Source: Dipylidium caninum
Lineage: Eukaryota > Platyhelminthes > Cestoda > Cyclophyllidea > Dipylidiidae
Assembly (NCBI GenBank): GCA_017562135.1
Contig: QEYB01000150.1
Location: 288,845-352,844, forward strand
Reading direction: 5' to 3'
Length of the DNA: 64,000 nt
Part shown: positions 12,403-24,948 of the stretch, piece by piece
Layout: each line of letters begins with the position of its first letter
Numbering within the stretch: the stretch's first letter is position 1
Program-made: the position numbers and the translations under genes
The notes under the pieces: model-generated
The model's database searches: none
What the model was told of the DNA's origin: nothing
What the model saw: the letters and a program-made list of their open reading frames with translations, nothing else

Positions 12403-13353
12403 AAGGATGCCACCGCTTACACCAGCACTTCCTCCGTCGTCCCGTCATGTCTCATCTTTTTCACCCTCTACCTCCTCGTCCCCTCCTGCCACTCCCTCTT
12501 CCACTTATTCCTGCTAGCAATTATATATATTTTCTTTTTTGGAATTAGGCACTCTTAAGCATGTGTAGTAAATGTTACGCACCATTCTTCCCCTACACAC
12601 CTCTAGTTAATCTTCTCTGTTTTCAAGCACATCTGCTTTTTATTTCAACCTTCCTTCGTTTCACTAACGTACTCTAGTCCCTTCTATGGTTTTTCCATTT
12701 CTTCACTTTCTCTGTGATGAAACCTGCTGTTAATAGCAACTTCGATGTAATAACAGCCTAGCACTATCTCTAGCAATGTTATCTCCCCAAAGTACAAAAA
12801 GAGTGGAGCCAGCCAAACGAAAACAACTAGGTTGCGCGACAATACGAAGGTGCAGAAATTGTAATAACAATTTATTCAAATGAGCCGCAGATAATGACAA
12901 TATAAAAATTGGATCAAACGCAGTTATGTACAAGTCAAGTTGTATATATACTGTAGGGGTAGCACACCGTATTACAAAACAAAACCGTAAGGTGAAAGAC
13001 TATAAAAATTCATTATTGCAAAGTAAAAAACTCGTCAATTTTCAAATCACTCTTCTCCCGCCGAAAAACTTCCCTTGTTTTTTGCTAAAATAATAAAGTT
13101 ATCTTCTAAACAGTCGGGTGATTATAACGTTGATTCTCGGCGGGTAAAAGTCTCCTTACTATGAAACTAAGATGGGAGACATAAAATTGCACGAGTCTTA
13201 ACTTTCCTTTTAGCAACAAGCAGACCTTCTATGGAGAAATTCTTAAGCACACGAAAAAGAAATCATGCATAACAGAAGTCTAAATGGTGTAATAATAAAG
13301 CATTCTAGTCTTTAAAATATCCTAATTTAATTAAAATCCGGCCAGAACCGTAT
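12403..13353. other. convergent 3' intergenic region (collagen IV / Speedy)
   Basis: This is 3' UTR and intergenic sequence between two convergent genes. It holds a pyrimidine-rich tail after the collagen stop (12420-12510), an AT-rich stretch, and a candidate poly(A) signal at 13092. I see no coding block. Confidence 0.6.
13092..13097 (+). terminator. candidate poly(A) signal AATAAA for collagen IV
   Basis: An AATAAA lies about 690 bp past the collagen stop, with T-rich sequence around it. Another AATAAA lies near 13293. Without transcript data the site actually used is unknown. Confidence 0.35.
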
Positions 13354-14461
13354 TCATATGTAGAGGTTCTCAAACGTACTGACAGATACACTGAAATTTT
13401 GTTCGGATGCGAATGTTTCTTGAGATAACCACGTCTCATCGTCACATGAAACTTCATTGTATGCATAAGATTCACCATCTTGGGAATAAACTCCATCCGT
13501 GCCACTGTCATTACAACCGTTAAATTTCCTCGGACGCACAGAAAGAGTAGAAATGACACCAGACGTGTTATCCATATGGCCACACAAATTACATTCTCTA
13601 AAAATGAGTCTTTGGCTTTTAGGAGTTAGTTACTTAGGTGCACACTTTGGACCTTTTGGCATATTGGAAAGTGGACTCTTTAGATATCCGCGTTTTGCAC
13701 CACCGTGATGAGACAATCGGGTTCTATCGGAAACTTCAGGACAAGCAAAAATTGTAAGTAACTAAGTGGTGTGATAAATAGTCATTGGCCTACATCATCA
13801 CAACATTTAGCCCCTACTATAGCTCTGTAGTGCATCCTTGCCCAAAGGCATTCTTTTCTCTGTAAAAACGACGAAATTTTATTTCGCCATCGAGTGCCAA
13901 GTGCCCAAGGAAATATCTCGTATTTAAGGTCTTCATCATCTTCTTCAATATCGTGTGCCAAATATCTGTTATGTAACATTGTATTACCAAACTTACAAAC
14001 AACAGAAGAAGTTTGTCCGGGTATATTCATTGACAGCAAAATTGCACCGCTTAAAATAAACGAATGTCATGGCCAATAAATACTAGAGCTATAAAAAGTT
14101 TGAAGAACTTACCTTGTCAGCGTACTTATAACATTTGTCAAACTGAAGAAATTTACCTATAACGGGGTCAACTACTGCGGGTATTAACCGTTAAAACTGT
14201 TCAATTACATATTAACTGCAAAAACTGGTCAACTTCTTCTTGTGTAACAATACATACGCTGCGTTCAGAATCGCGTGTAATACATGACGATGGTGGTAGG
14301 TATTTTTCCCAAGGCTTGGGCGAGCGCTTGCGCTTACACAACTGCTTTGACATTCCTTTTGATCTTGCTGAAGGCGTATATCTAACGTTTCTTTTCTCCA
14401 CAGTGGAAAAGGAAAGAATGCCCTCGGTTCTACTTATATTATCGAACCAAGTTATATTCAT
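13354..14461 (-). CDS. SPDY: Speedy/RINGO-family CDK activator
   Basis: Six exons on the minus strand (14461-14209, 14174-14113, 14082-13997, 13965-13794, 13761-13634, 13597-13354) join in frame into 314 residues, separated by introns of only 34, 30, 31, 32 and 36 nt, all GT-AG. The Speedy box spans about residues 75-191. Diagnostic runs are QFDKCYKYADK, YLLAMTFVYFKR, a Glu/Asp-rich IEEDDED, YEIFPWALG and HYRAIVGAKCC. The C-terminal part keeps the SHHGGAKR, GPKCAP and CNLCG pieces seen in vertebrate Speedy A. Family members bind CDK1/CDK2 and activate them without a cyclin or T-loop phosphorylation, mostly in oocyte maturation and meiosis, where Speedy A also helps attach telomeres to the nuclear envelope. 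The start ATG at 14461 has A at -3; the open frame extends further upstream without an ATG. No frameshift is seen. The gene runs towards the collagen gene and shares its strand with RBM26/27. Confidence 0.9.
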
Positions 14462-16487
14462 GATAGACAACCACACGATAATAGGGTGACCTTTTAAAGC
14501 ACCGGTAGGTTTTCTCAAGTACTGTTAACACACGCGGTAAAAATTAAAACAACCACCAAAAGTCAAATAACATAAATAAATCTACAAAGGACAAAAGCTG
14601 GTCACGAATTAAACAAGGTCATTTAAGGATAAATTAATTGGATAGGGCTCTGATTTTACTCTAGCTGCAAAGCTTATCTCACAGTATCTAGCACCAAAGA
14701 CCCAATGCCTATTTTCAGGGTATTCTTAACGCCAGGAGATTTGTTTTTTGATCGTACACTTCATTTTGCTTTGACTCGATCTTGTCTATAACAAATAACT
14801 TTGCTCAGCCTCTCATCTACCCATCGCAATATACATAAATTTACTTTTCACTCCAACTGCGGGGTAGTCATTACTTATTGAAATGTGCGGTATACGCATG
14901 TGTCGAAGATGAAACATCGACTTTTGTACACTGTGAAGACTCAGGCCACGAGATATTTTCACGTGGATCTCACCAAAGCTTGTGATAAGCATTCATAAAT
15001 TGACAGTGGAGCATTATCGTCCCACAAAATGAAAACATTTGTTCGGGTATGATATACCATCCTGGAATACATTAATTCGCAGGAAGACTTTCACAATGTA
15101 TGGCTTGTCACAACCTGAAATCTTTGGCTTCCTCTCCAGTACATTCCCTTGAAGGTGAGCCTCCAGGTAACAAAAAATTACCAAACGATTGCACCTCTCA
15201 CCAAAACTGTTGACTTGCGTCGCTAAACCGTTGAAGAGATTACACCTCCCGAGAGCCGCATTTCCAAATCAGGAAATTCACAGAAACGTTACTCCCTTTT
15301 CCTCACAAATGCGGCCCCAAGCAGCGGCCAAAATACCATTAACATCCTCCACATCCGAGATCAGCGAGAAGCAACCTTCCCCGGACAAATTATAGCAACC
15401 GAGACCACTTCCCCAAAGCCAAAACTGGAAATAAAGATCGCAATCTTAGATCTCAATTTATTTTATAAAACGGAAGAAAAATAATGTACAAGATAAAAGC
15501 ACCTCTTTATTAACACAAATATTCATATTTATAGATGCACGCGTGTATGTATATACCCCATCAACAAAACAGACAGCAGAGACAGAAAGGAGGAATCAGT
15601 TATGCTAAACGTAAAAACGGTCTTAAACACTTCTAGGACCGACGCGAGCCCAGGTCCTGCCTGTCCTCCTCCTCGTGAGCCGAATCAAGGGCTTAACGAA
15701 GTCTTCACTTTTGGCGATCGAAATTCATCTCCGACTGTAGCGTCTACAACTGGTGCCGACAGCTAGAAGGCATGCAACAATGGAAAATGGATAATTTAAA
15801 TAATATTGAAATGAATCGCAGCGTTATAAATTCTAGATACCAAAGTGACGTAGTGAAGAAATCTCCCGTACAGATCCACGATACCAATGAATGACCAGCC
15901 CTTAATCCTCGTCTTGGTAGTAATCATCCCATCTATCGGTTCAAAACTAACACCAGGCATTTTACGATTAAACAGAGTCATTTTGCGGGGCATCTCGAAT
16001 GAAAAATGGCATCTGATTGGAGACAGATTTTAGTAGTCATTAATGACAAATAATGTCAATGACCGACAAGTTTTCCGAAATTAAAGGAATTCTATTTGGT
16101 AAAAACAAGGACGATAGCGATTTCATTCCAATATACTTCTCAAGGGCAGAATTCGCCACCGCATTCACGCTCAAGCATGCCTTTCACTGGCTATCAACCA
16201 GTCTTTCAGACCAGTGGGCATAAATTACCTGTAAACTATGCGAAATAAGCAGAGAATGCAATGAAAAGACACCAAGGCACAAACTTTATAAAACTGAAGT
16301 TAAAACTACGAATCTGGAAAATCAGCAATCAATTCGAAGAGCCTGGGGAAGCATACATCGGTTTCTCAGAATACACCACCCATTTAAAAACGCCTATCAG
16401 GTTATTCTGACTTTATAAGACGGACCAACAAAAATAAGTTCAGAAAAAAAGGAATAAAAATGAAAATCTGAGGAGAATGAATTTCAA
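14462..16487. other. intergenic region between Speedy and RBM26/27
   Basis: This should hold the RBM26/27 3' UTR and the Speedy promoter. I see no recognisable exon on either strand. Minus-strand AATAAA signals (TTTATT on the plus strand) occur near 15458 and 15505. An open frame at 15189-15395 (+) has no family resemblance that I can name. Confidence 0.5.
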
Positions 16488-19400
16488 TTAATGAGAAATC
16501 TGTGACAATAACTGCGGAAAACATAACTCGCTTACTTCCTCATCGATGGCAGAAGTTGAACCACTCGCAACTATCTTAGCGTCACTGCTCGTCTTCCTAT
16601 CTTTCTCGCCCTCCGTCTCCTCTGTTTCATCTCCCTCTCTTCGACGATGCTGTTGCTCTTGGGTCATGGAGGCAGGAGCCGCAAAAGACATGAGCAGTTG
16701 GCGTCCACGGAATTTTGGAAAAGTACGCACTGCAGCCTCAGCAAAGTCACGGGTGCAGAAAGTGATCTCAATGACAGGCTGCTTGTCGCTGTCGGAGGTG
16801 AAAGATCGGAAGGACTCTGTGTAGAGGTAGTTCATCTGGAAGTAGAAGAACGAATTCATTGAGTATAGGAAGACAAAAGAAAAAGAGGTAGAGGAAGAAC
16901 GGACAGCAAGTGCCTGTCGAAAGTCCTCCACGTCGTATGTACTGAGGCCTGAGACATAGAGTACGCGAGGTCTTTTGTCCAGTTTTGTTTGGCCTCGAAT
17001 GGAGAGATTTGTAGCGGCGCTAAGGGAGGCTAGGTCACTGGGTCTAATTGTTTCAAGGTCCACCAGCTTCAAAAAGGAAATAGTAAATAAAAATAATTTT
17101 TTCATAAAAAGTCAGTTCCTTTGAGAGTTCAGAGGATTACTTTTCGTTTAAGATCAGCGATTTTTCGGCGGATTTCAGCCTGAGATTCGACTGACGACTC
17201 GGTCTGCAGTTGGGTTTCCAATTCGGACAATTGTTGCTTTACATCGGCGATCTTCTCCCGACGTTCAGCTGCCAGTGAATCAGGTAGAAGCTGTTGAACA
17301 GCACTGTGTTGTTTCGCTCCATTGTTGCGTTTAGCGGAAAAATGAATTGACTTCCTGAGTTCCTCCAGGCGCGTACAAAGACCTTTCGCTTTCGCCACAA
17401 GAGGTCGTTTATTCTCGATGTTGGAGACGGTCTCCAAGGCCGCCACAGTTTCCTTCAGCTCAGTACTCAATTGAAGGATTTGTGCCCGCTTCTCCGCTTC
17501 TACCTGCTGACGGGCTGCCCTTTGTCTTTCAAACTGCGCCAACTTCACTTGGTGTTCCTTCAGTGCAGTCGACTTCTGCCGCTCCCAGAGGGCTTTTTTA
17601 CGTTGGATTGCAGCCGTAGCTGCCGCAGCTAAATCCGATGCCTCTTCGTCCATGCTGCTGTTAGAATTGCGAGAATTGCGCTTAAAGGAAAGAGACAATG
17701 TGCAACCATGGAACAGGTTTTCATTTAAAAGGGAAAAGGCAGAACTCACATTACGTGCCAAGGGGTCGTCGAAATCATCCAAGTCAGTGGAGCGAAAACG
17801 CTTTTTCGAAAGCTCATCATCTACGTCTTCATGGAAATGGGTGTCCGCGGCAAAGTCATCGTTTTCAACAGCCACCACATCGACTACCTCATCTTCCTCA
17901 TCCTCCTCATCGTCTTCGTCTCCATTAACAGGATTCCCGTTTTCGTCACGTTCGAGTCGCCAACGTGATCGGTTGTTGGGAGTGGGTCTGGATGAGGGGG
18001 CAGCGGTGGTGCTACAAACACCGCTAGGGTGGCCGCGCTTGAGGAAATTCATGGTATCTCCGACTTGGCCCAGACGAAACTTGGCAGGCAGTCGCTGAGC
18101 CATCGGCTGCGCATCGCCAAGAAGGGACTGAAATGCACATAAAATTTGGATATCAGGTGTTTCCGCAGGAAAACCCTACAATAATTGGTAATCAAAATTC
18201 AATTTTAAGCATCGGATGAAGCCCTCATGCAACATTATTCAAAGGGCCAAGGACTACTTACCATTTAATCACACTTTAATTTTAACGACCTACCGATATT
18301 AGACTTAAAAACATTTGGACCCATTGGTAACAAGGATGAAATGGACTTTCTTATAGTCAAATTAAAATATACCTAAAAACTCCACCGTCAATGATGGAGC
18401 TTGTAAAATTATAACTTAAGGCTGCTGTGAATTAAGCAGTGAATTAGTTCAAACGTTACGATAGCCATGAATAGGTACTAAAAAGGTGCCAGCAAGAAAG
18501 CACGTGATAATTTGTTCACAAGAATACAAGCAATTGAATGGAACTCGTTAGAGGTAATGAAAGTAAATATGGCGTACGAAATATGTCACATACATGTTCA
18601 TGAAAAATTGGGCGCTGGACAAAACTAACATCGGACCTAAAGGACACACTTTAGTGCTTCTACATTAAATTTATACTGTAATTTGTTATAATGACCTATC
18701 GTTACCTCTAAAATTTACCTCAGACCTGTATCAGAGAAAAATGTGGTGGCACGAAACGCCAACACTGAAGCGAGCCGAGTCATTAATTCAGACAACAATT
18801 CAATGTTAGAAAGATCATAAAGTTACATTAAAGAACACTCACATGTCCGAACTGACTGAAACCCAGGGCATCAGTGTGACGTTTAAATGGTGAGCCCCTA
18901 AATCGGCCACCCCCGCCGACCATTCGGAAAGTACCTGCACTGCCATTAGCAGAGGTACTGTGAGGAACATTAGAGGGAGGCCAAAGGGAGAGACGGATAA
19001 AGCGGTTGGAAAGTATAGGTTCCGGACTTCGATATGCGGCCTCAGCCTCTGCCGCCGAAGCGTAAGTCACAAGCGCTTGTGAATTCTGTCCACCAAAACA
19101 TGTCTGGATATTAATGATAATGCCGAAGCGAGCAAAATGCTCCCGCAGACGGTGGGGTTCGTTTAGGCGCCAGGGGATCTTAGTCACGAGTAGAGAGCAT
19201 TGATTTTGTTGATGACTGATAGGACTCGGCGTGTAATCAGTGGCAGCAGCGATGGGTGTGGAAGGAGCCGTATTTGTGGGCTCACCAGCTTCGTTGGCAG
19301 GCCGCCGATGTGTCGACGCGGAGGCGCCTTCATCAGCGATTTCTGGACGTGCAGGTTCGTAAGCAAGTGGAGCAGATGAAGTAGGTTCGTAAGCATTGTT

Positions 19401-21796
19401 GTCCATAGGAATAGCAATGATGTTCTTGTTATTAACCGCTGCAGAGCGAGACCGAAATGGATGGTTTGGTTTACGCGAAAGAGCCTCAACGACTGTAAAA
19501 AACGAGAGCAAAATGTCATTACTTGGTAAATACAACAAGTTATTCTTTTTGCTCACGGAATGAGGATAAACCCGGAAGATTTACATCACGAAATAAAATG
19601 AGGAATGACATAAAAAGCGATCAGTCTGGCTATATTTTTTAAGTACGCTGAATTTCTATAAGTAGTCCCGTTTTTGGTTCACAGGACTAACGAAAAAGAA
19701 AGGGGAATCACACCAACTAGATTCGCTGCCCTTCCCTATCGACTTCACTGCCTTTTGACCTGCGGTACGCAAAATTCTTAAAGACATGGTAGACGTGCTT
19801 ATTGAAGCTGACAAAAGAGCATATGCAGAGTTAATTTGTGACCAGGTTTCATCTGACGTCTAAACACCTTGATTTAAGATAAACACTTAGCCCCCTCACC
19901 AAGAAAGACTAACACTAATTCGAGTAAACGAAATCCTAATTAACAAAGTGGGACTAAACCTATTTGATAGACGCTGTTACGTTCACAATACTGGCCCCAT
20001 CGAAAGGGGAAAAAAAGCAAATAGTAAGGTCAGTAAAACACAACTAATTACTATAACTCCTATAATCAGTAAAAATGTTGGTAGCGACGGGAAGTACATT
20101 CAAAAGTAGAAGACAGACACGGAAGCAGGCACTATATAGTTATGCAGATCTATACAACTGAGTTAACCCAAAATTTAAAATATCCCATGATTTATCGATG
20201 TAAGCACAAGTGGTGTTTTGATAAACTAAAGTATTGGAGACGCCTGAACGCTGTAGAGATTATCAACGCAGTGACAGGACCCAAACCAGATGAAATTTGA
20301 CAGGAAAACAAATTACACCCGAAATCACAGGAGACCCTTCAGAGAGCCAAAATACGGAATTACCGGCATTGGTAAAAAAAAAAACTAGGAAAACAAAAGT
20401 TGAGCGCAATTAGTAAAACCTACTGGGAGTGGGGTTATAAATTGGTAGTCCGCCAGCTTCCACATCATCCTGATCCATAGAGGTCGGAATAGCATCACCG
20501 CCACTATCCAACAATCCAGCAGCACCATTAGATGTAGCTGTAGGAAGTATGCACGTTCCAGTGGCCGCTAACGCCGAATCAAACAAATTTGCGGCAGTCC
20601 ACGCAGCCGCCGTGTTGCCAGGGATGACGAGAGCATCGCTGCCATGTTCATACTTACATCGATCCCCATAGATGCAGAAACCACGCTCATCAAAGTCTCG
20701 ACACCGACGACGCTGAGGCCGTGTTTCATCGGGGTCTTCTGGTTTTCCACCACGAGGCCTTTCTATCCTGACACCACGCTCACGAAAACGTTCGAAACGC
20801 TGCGAAGAACGCGCTTTATGAGATTCCGAATCCTCCTGATCGGAATGTTCGGACCTGGGACGGTGGTGAGAACTATTACGCTCATTGAAATCTTCAGGAT
20901 TGTATTCGTGTGTTTCGTGGTGATGCCGTCGAGACACGGATGCATTTTGATAATGAAGATGTCTACTACTATTGTTGTTGCTGCTAATACGGAAATTTGA
21001 GTCGCAGGAATTATCTATAGGCGAATAAGATCTGTGGCATTTGAGGGATTTTTCCGGAGAATTGGAGTAAGGTGATCGCGCGCGAGGACTGTGACGACCT
21101 TGTGTGCGACGGTGGGAACGGTCGTCAGACTTTTCCGAGGAGGGTTGTTCACTCGTATTGGATGGGGCAAGAGCGACTGAAAACATCTCTTCTACAAAGC
21201 CGGCTGTTTTGTCACCCAAAAGTTCCTCCAATTGCTCTATACAGAAAGCTTTAAGTTCATTCCTCGTTTTGTCCTTGGAAACTAGAACAACTATATACTT
21301 GTAGAGAGGAGTCAGGTCAGTGATCGATCTAGATTGAAACAAAAAAAGGGGATAAGTGTTCATTCCGAAAGGGCCAGTGGTGTATAACACTGCTTTATAA
21401 GCTACATAAACGATATCAACTCCTAAAAGTAAACAACAAAGTAAGGAGAGGGGAGATCATTGATTAAGCCATTAATTTCAAATTGATGCCATGAACGCGA
21501 AGAACGATAATGCTATGAGGCTAAACCAAAACTCCTGGGAAGCAAGTGGTCACAAAAAAGGCACGACTACAAAATGACGCGCAAGATGAAATGTCTGATT
21601 TAAGCTAACAACAGTACAGTAATGCTGTTGTTAGGACGCCTAATTTTGGACAGTTGTAGCAGACACCCCTCTGACAATTACAAGAATGAAACCGATTACC
21701 GCTACAAAGGCTCGTAAAATATGAAAGAATGTACAATGCTTCAATTTTTGTCCTCAGCCAATTCTTCAGAGCGCTTTTATCGACGCGCATAGCCAT
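16488..21796 (-). CDS. RBM26: RBM26/RBM27-type RNA-binding protein (PWI-like, CCCH zinc finger, two RRMs)
   Basis: Eight minus-strand exons (21796-21735, 21328-20424, 19492-18843, 18127-17750, 17680-17141, 17066-16905, 16835-16536, 16499-16488) give 1002 residues. The PWI-like helical region is residues 1-70 (SALKNWLRTKIEAL joined to LTPLYKYIVVLVSKDK, then ELKAFCIEQLEELLG). An Arg/Ser/His-rich tract follows, then a CX8CX5CX3H zinc finger at about 230-250 (CRDFDERGFC, CKYEHG). RRM1 is at about 420-492 (LLVTKIPWRLNE, LREHFARFG, NRFIRLSLW). After an acidic run comes a long coiled coil, then RRM2 at about 880-950 (RVLYVSGLS). The order matches RBM26, RBM27 and fly Swm. Human RBM26/27 work in nuclear poly(A) RNA decay with MTR4 and ZFC3H1. 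The introns of 69, 74, 69 and 36 nt contrast with three of 406-931 nt. The 69-nt intron 16836-16904 has an unusual GTCCGT donor and a length divisible by three. The last exon encodes only Ile-Ser-His and the stop. Confidence 0.92.
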
Positions 21797-23105
21797 AGGC
21801 GTAGCTCATCCGCTATAGTCCTTGAATCCAGCGCGTAATGGCATCTCCAAACAACTTCAAAACTTGAATATCTATTTTGTGAATAAGTAACCACCATCAA
21901 ATGAGAATGCACGAAAATATTCTTTCCTTATTAATCTAGACTTATGGCATCCGTGGAAAGCTCTTCGCTGAATTCAAAGTCAGCTCAGAATCATAGTAGT
22001 GAAAAAATTAACATCCGCCAATTTAAGTGATAAGGATAGTATTGAGAAACGCTAAAGGTGTTTGGAAGGCTGACATACATTTTGCCATTTGTTTCAGCAA
22101 GTTAAAACTGAGAATTAATCCTAATAGCGCTGACAACAACATTCAACACCTGCATTAAAAATGGCGCCCGAAATCTGTTGCCTATAGCTTACTCTCAGCC
22201 ATTTCAGCGCTAATTAGTATATCCTTATTACATACCACAAACCGCAACATTCTGTTACCACTTGGTTCAAATATGGTCCAGATTAGTTTGCGATGGGACC
22301 GACGCGACGTCGAAAACAGGCCGTTAAAAAAGGAGTCCGAAGACTAAGTATCATTTTTACTTCATCATAACTGTTTCGAAGTGTTGTCCCGCTAGGGTAA
22401 ATAAATGCCAAATTTTCAATATATCAGATTTTTAAATAGCTCTTGAAGTAGACACGCCCAACTATTCGAGCGTGACTAAAACCCGCAGCTTCTAATGCGG
22501 CAATTTGACAACAACCGCAAATTTAGATAATGATAAAGGACGAAGTGAGAATCATTATTGTGATTTTACCTTACTATTGCCATATCACCTCACCTTCCGA
22601 AAATCCCAGTCTGGGCAATACCTTACAGAACAAGATCCGCTAAGATCGAACTGCAGAACCGTCTATCTGCTGTTTTATTCACATACACCAGTAAACAAAT
22701 GTTTAAATAACCCCCTCCTTTTCGAAAGCTGGTCTTATTTACAAGATTGGGGTTGGGACAAAGTTCTCCTTGTCGTTCACACGATTAACCATGCACTGAC
22801 CGTGCATACCATAATAAACTCCACATAGTTACAGAATGTCTCAAAGTGTAGAATAAGAGCGAACTATAAACAAATAGCCACACTTAATATGGAATACAAA
22901 GCAGTGCATGTCGGAAATCGATCATGTGTGAACATTTACACACGCCTAAAGGACTACAAAAATGCTCCTTAATTACTACTTCATGTTTTTTGAAATACGT
23001 GAAATTACGCTGCATAGCAAATAAGATCAAAACAGAACTTGAGCCATCATAAATTCGAATAAGGCAAAGAAGAAAAAGGCAAAAGAAGGGGGATCTTAGA
23101 GGATC
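21797..23105. other. intergenic region between RBM26/27 and FAM177
   Basis: I see no recognisable coding or RNA gene. It should hold the RBM26/27 promoter (5' side, near 21800) and the FAM177 3' UTR. The open frame at 22505-22828 (+) has no domain and no splice context and is not called. Confidence 0.5.
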
Positions 23106-24052
23106 TTATCTTCCACCATCCACCACCAACTTTTCAACAAGAGGAACTGTTCTATCGCCAATGGGAATAGGATCAATAATAAATTGATGTCCCTCTTCCT
23201 CCGCTTGCTTCTGGGTCCGATATTCATACTCCCAAACATAAATGTCGAATTTGGAATTCGTGATTCCTAAAATGGTGGCAAGGAGTCCTCCTACTTTATC
23301 AGTGGCCTTGAGAACACTTCGCGACAGAGACCGCAGGTCATTAAATAGACGCAAGGTCCACGAACCATTTACTTTGCTCTGAAGGTAAAATGCAGCAAAA
23401 TATCGCAAACCGCATAAAGAAATTCAACACATAATACGGTGCATTCACAAATGAATGGAAGAAATGAATCATTTAAAAATTAATAAGAGAGACGCATGAG
23501 CATTACGGCACAGATAAAGAAGCATAGGCATAACGGTGGTGCGACACCTTTCTTTGAAATAAACGGCGGAAATCGCCATGTGACAAAGAAGTAAGCATCA
23601 ATTTTCGGTTTTTCATATGAGAACTAACGAAAATTTTTGAATGAGATGAGTTCTGCAAGGCAGTTGAGACGTATATACATAGAAACGATTTCAAGAATTT
23701 ATCCTTGAATTACATGAAAGCCTTTTTGAAATAGTAAAACACTGGGCTACTAGTTAGTATAAATGGTTTCAGGCATCCAAAATATACGAAGTAATAAAGT
23801 TAGATGATAAAACACACCATTCCTAGCTCCCATTCCCCTTTATCGACATGGCCCGCAAAGACGTCCTCGCTGACATCGTAACACCCATCACTACAGTGAA
23901 TTAACTGTCGGGCAGCCACTTTGCCTAATTCGGAGCGTTCGCCGCTTAATGAAGTGTCCTATGTTGATTAAAGATAAAACAATGCTTAGGCCGAAAGGGC
24001 AAAATAAGGAAACTAGTTAGTGGGCGCGAACGAGACGGGGCGCACTAACCAT
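23106..24052 (-). CDS. FAM177: FAM177-family protein
   Basis: Three minus-strand exons are proposed: 24052-24050 (only the initiator ATG, followed at once by a GTTAGT donor), 23958-23818 and 23378-23106, giving 138 residues. Exon 2 carries the family's N-terminal motif in the form RQLIHCSDG, followed by an acidic stretch. Exon 3 carries the central helix GGLLATILGITNSKFDI and an EYEYRTQKQAEEE coiled segment, which align with the family's LG(E)KIASVLGI and EYYRMKKEEE. FAM177 proteins are small eukaryotic proteins; human FAM177A1 has been placed at the Golgi, and the biochemical role is not settled. The domain call rests on exons 2 and 3 and is firm. The one-codon first exon is an inference from phase, a G at -3 and the donor site; an unseen 5' exon is the alternative. 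The gene diverges from eIF1. Confidence 0.82.
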
Positions 24053-24517
24053 TTCAAGGACATGTATATAATACGTTGACATATGTCATATATTAAAACA
24101 AACGATTACAAAATGTTCAGACCAATTACAAACAGTAATTAATTTCCATATATAAAATATTCAAACATTTAGAGCTAAACGAATGTGATATTAACGGCTA
24201 ATTTTAATAAAATTATCTATAACATTTAGTAACTAATTTTATAATATAATTTAACGCGGACTTATTAAAAAGCCACGCGATTTATGCAATAAATTTGCAA
24301 ACATTGTTGCTATGAAATTTAACTGTCTTTCAAAGTGATTGCCCTCAACTATGGTGTCGTATAAAGTATATCCTTATCAATAAATTTCTATTATCCGTAT
24401 TTGATATGTGTGCCCGGCAACGTTTTTTTTCCCCTCTCCCTATATTGCCGGGAACACAGAAGACTACTTTTGTTTAGATTTGTCTGCTTGTCACTCCCGC
24501 GTTGTCCAGTCCTCTCG
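24053..24517. promoter_or_regulatory. divergent spacer between FAM177 (-) and eIF1 (+)
   Basis: These 465 bp separate two divergent starts, so both promoters must lie here or share elements. The middle (about 24060-24300) is very AT-rich. The eIF1 side has a pyrimidine-rich run (24423-24440) and a TTGTCCAG acceptor-like site ending at 24509, 8 nt before the eIF1 ATG, which could receive a spliced leader or end a 5' UTR intron. Confidence 0.45.
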
Positions 24518-24877
24518 ATGTCTTTGCAGAATCTCCAGACTCATGGTTCGTGCCCTTTTATACTTAATCCTAATATCAAGACCCCTTCGCTGATGACGGT
24601 GAACCGAATAAGGGTGATATCGCCGTCCACATTCGCATTCAACAACGGAACGGGCGTAAGGCGTTGACCACCGTCCAAGGAAATTCCAGATAAATTCGAC
24701 AAAAAACGGATTCTGCGCGTATGCAAAAAACATTTTGCTTGCAATGGGAACGTGGTTCTACATGAGCAGTATGGTGAAGTTCTCCAGTTACAGGGCGATC
24801 AGCGAGATAACATAGCCGAGTTTCTTAAAAAGTTTTGCCTTGTTAAGGCGGACCAGATCAAAGTTCATGGATTTTAA
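24518..24877 (+). CDS. EIF1: translation initiation factor eIF1 (SUI1 family), with a +1 indel
   Basis: Exon 1 is 24518-24545, followed by a 35-nt intron (24546-24580) and exon 2, 24581-24877. The protein starts MSLQNLQTH, joins DPFADDGEP, and carries the SUI1 core HIRIQQRNGRKALTTVQG, CKKHFACNG, YGEVLQLQGDQR and the C-terminal DQIKVHGF; the corrected length is 107 residues against 113 in human. eIF1 binds the 40S subunit near the P site and enforces start-codon choice. One extra A at about 24682 (in GGAAATTCC) shifts the frame just after TTVQG; removing it restores the whole family alignment. Because the gene keeps an intron it is not a processed retrocopy, and a consensus error is the simplest explanation. 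A pseudogene cannot be excluded from this sequence alone. Confidence 0.92.
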
Positions 24878-24942
24878 AACGCATGTCCCTTCTTGCTGGT
24901 TGTATTCTGTATTTAGATGAATTATTGTCATACTTATGTTCA

Positions 24943-24948
24943 AATAAA
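24943..24948 (+). terminator. poly(A) signal AATAAA of eIF1
   Basis: An AATAAA lies 66 bp past the eIF1 stop, a usual distance for a compact housekeeping gene, followed by a GT-rich stretch. Confidence 0.6.

Noticed and set aside
22505..22828. Plus-strand open frame of 107 codons
   Set aside because: It has no recognisable motif, no splice signals in agreement with it, and an amino-acid make-up typical of random AT-rich sequence.
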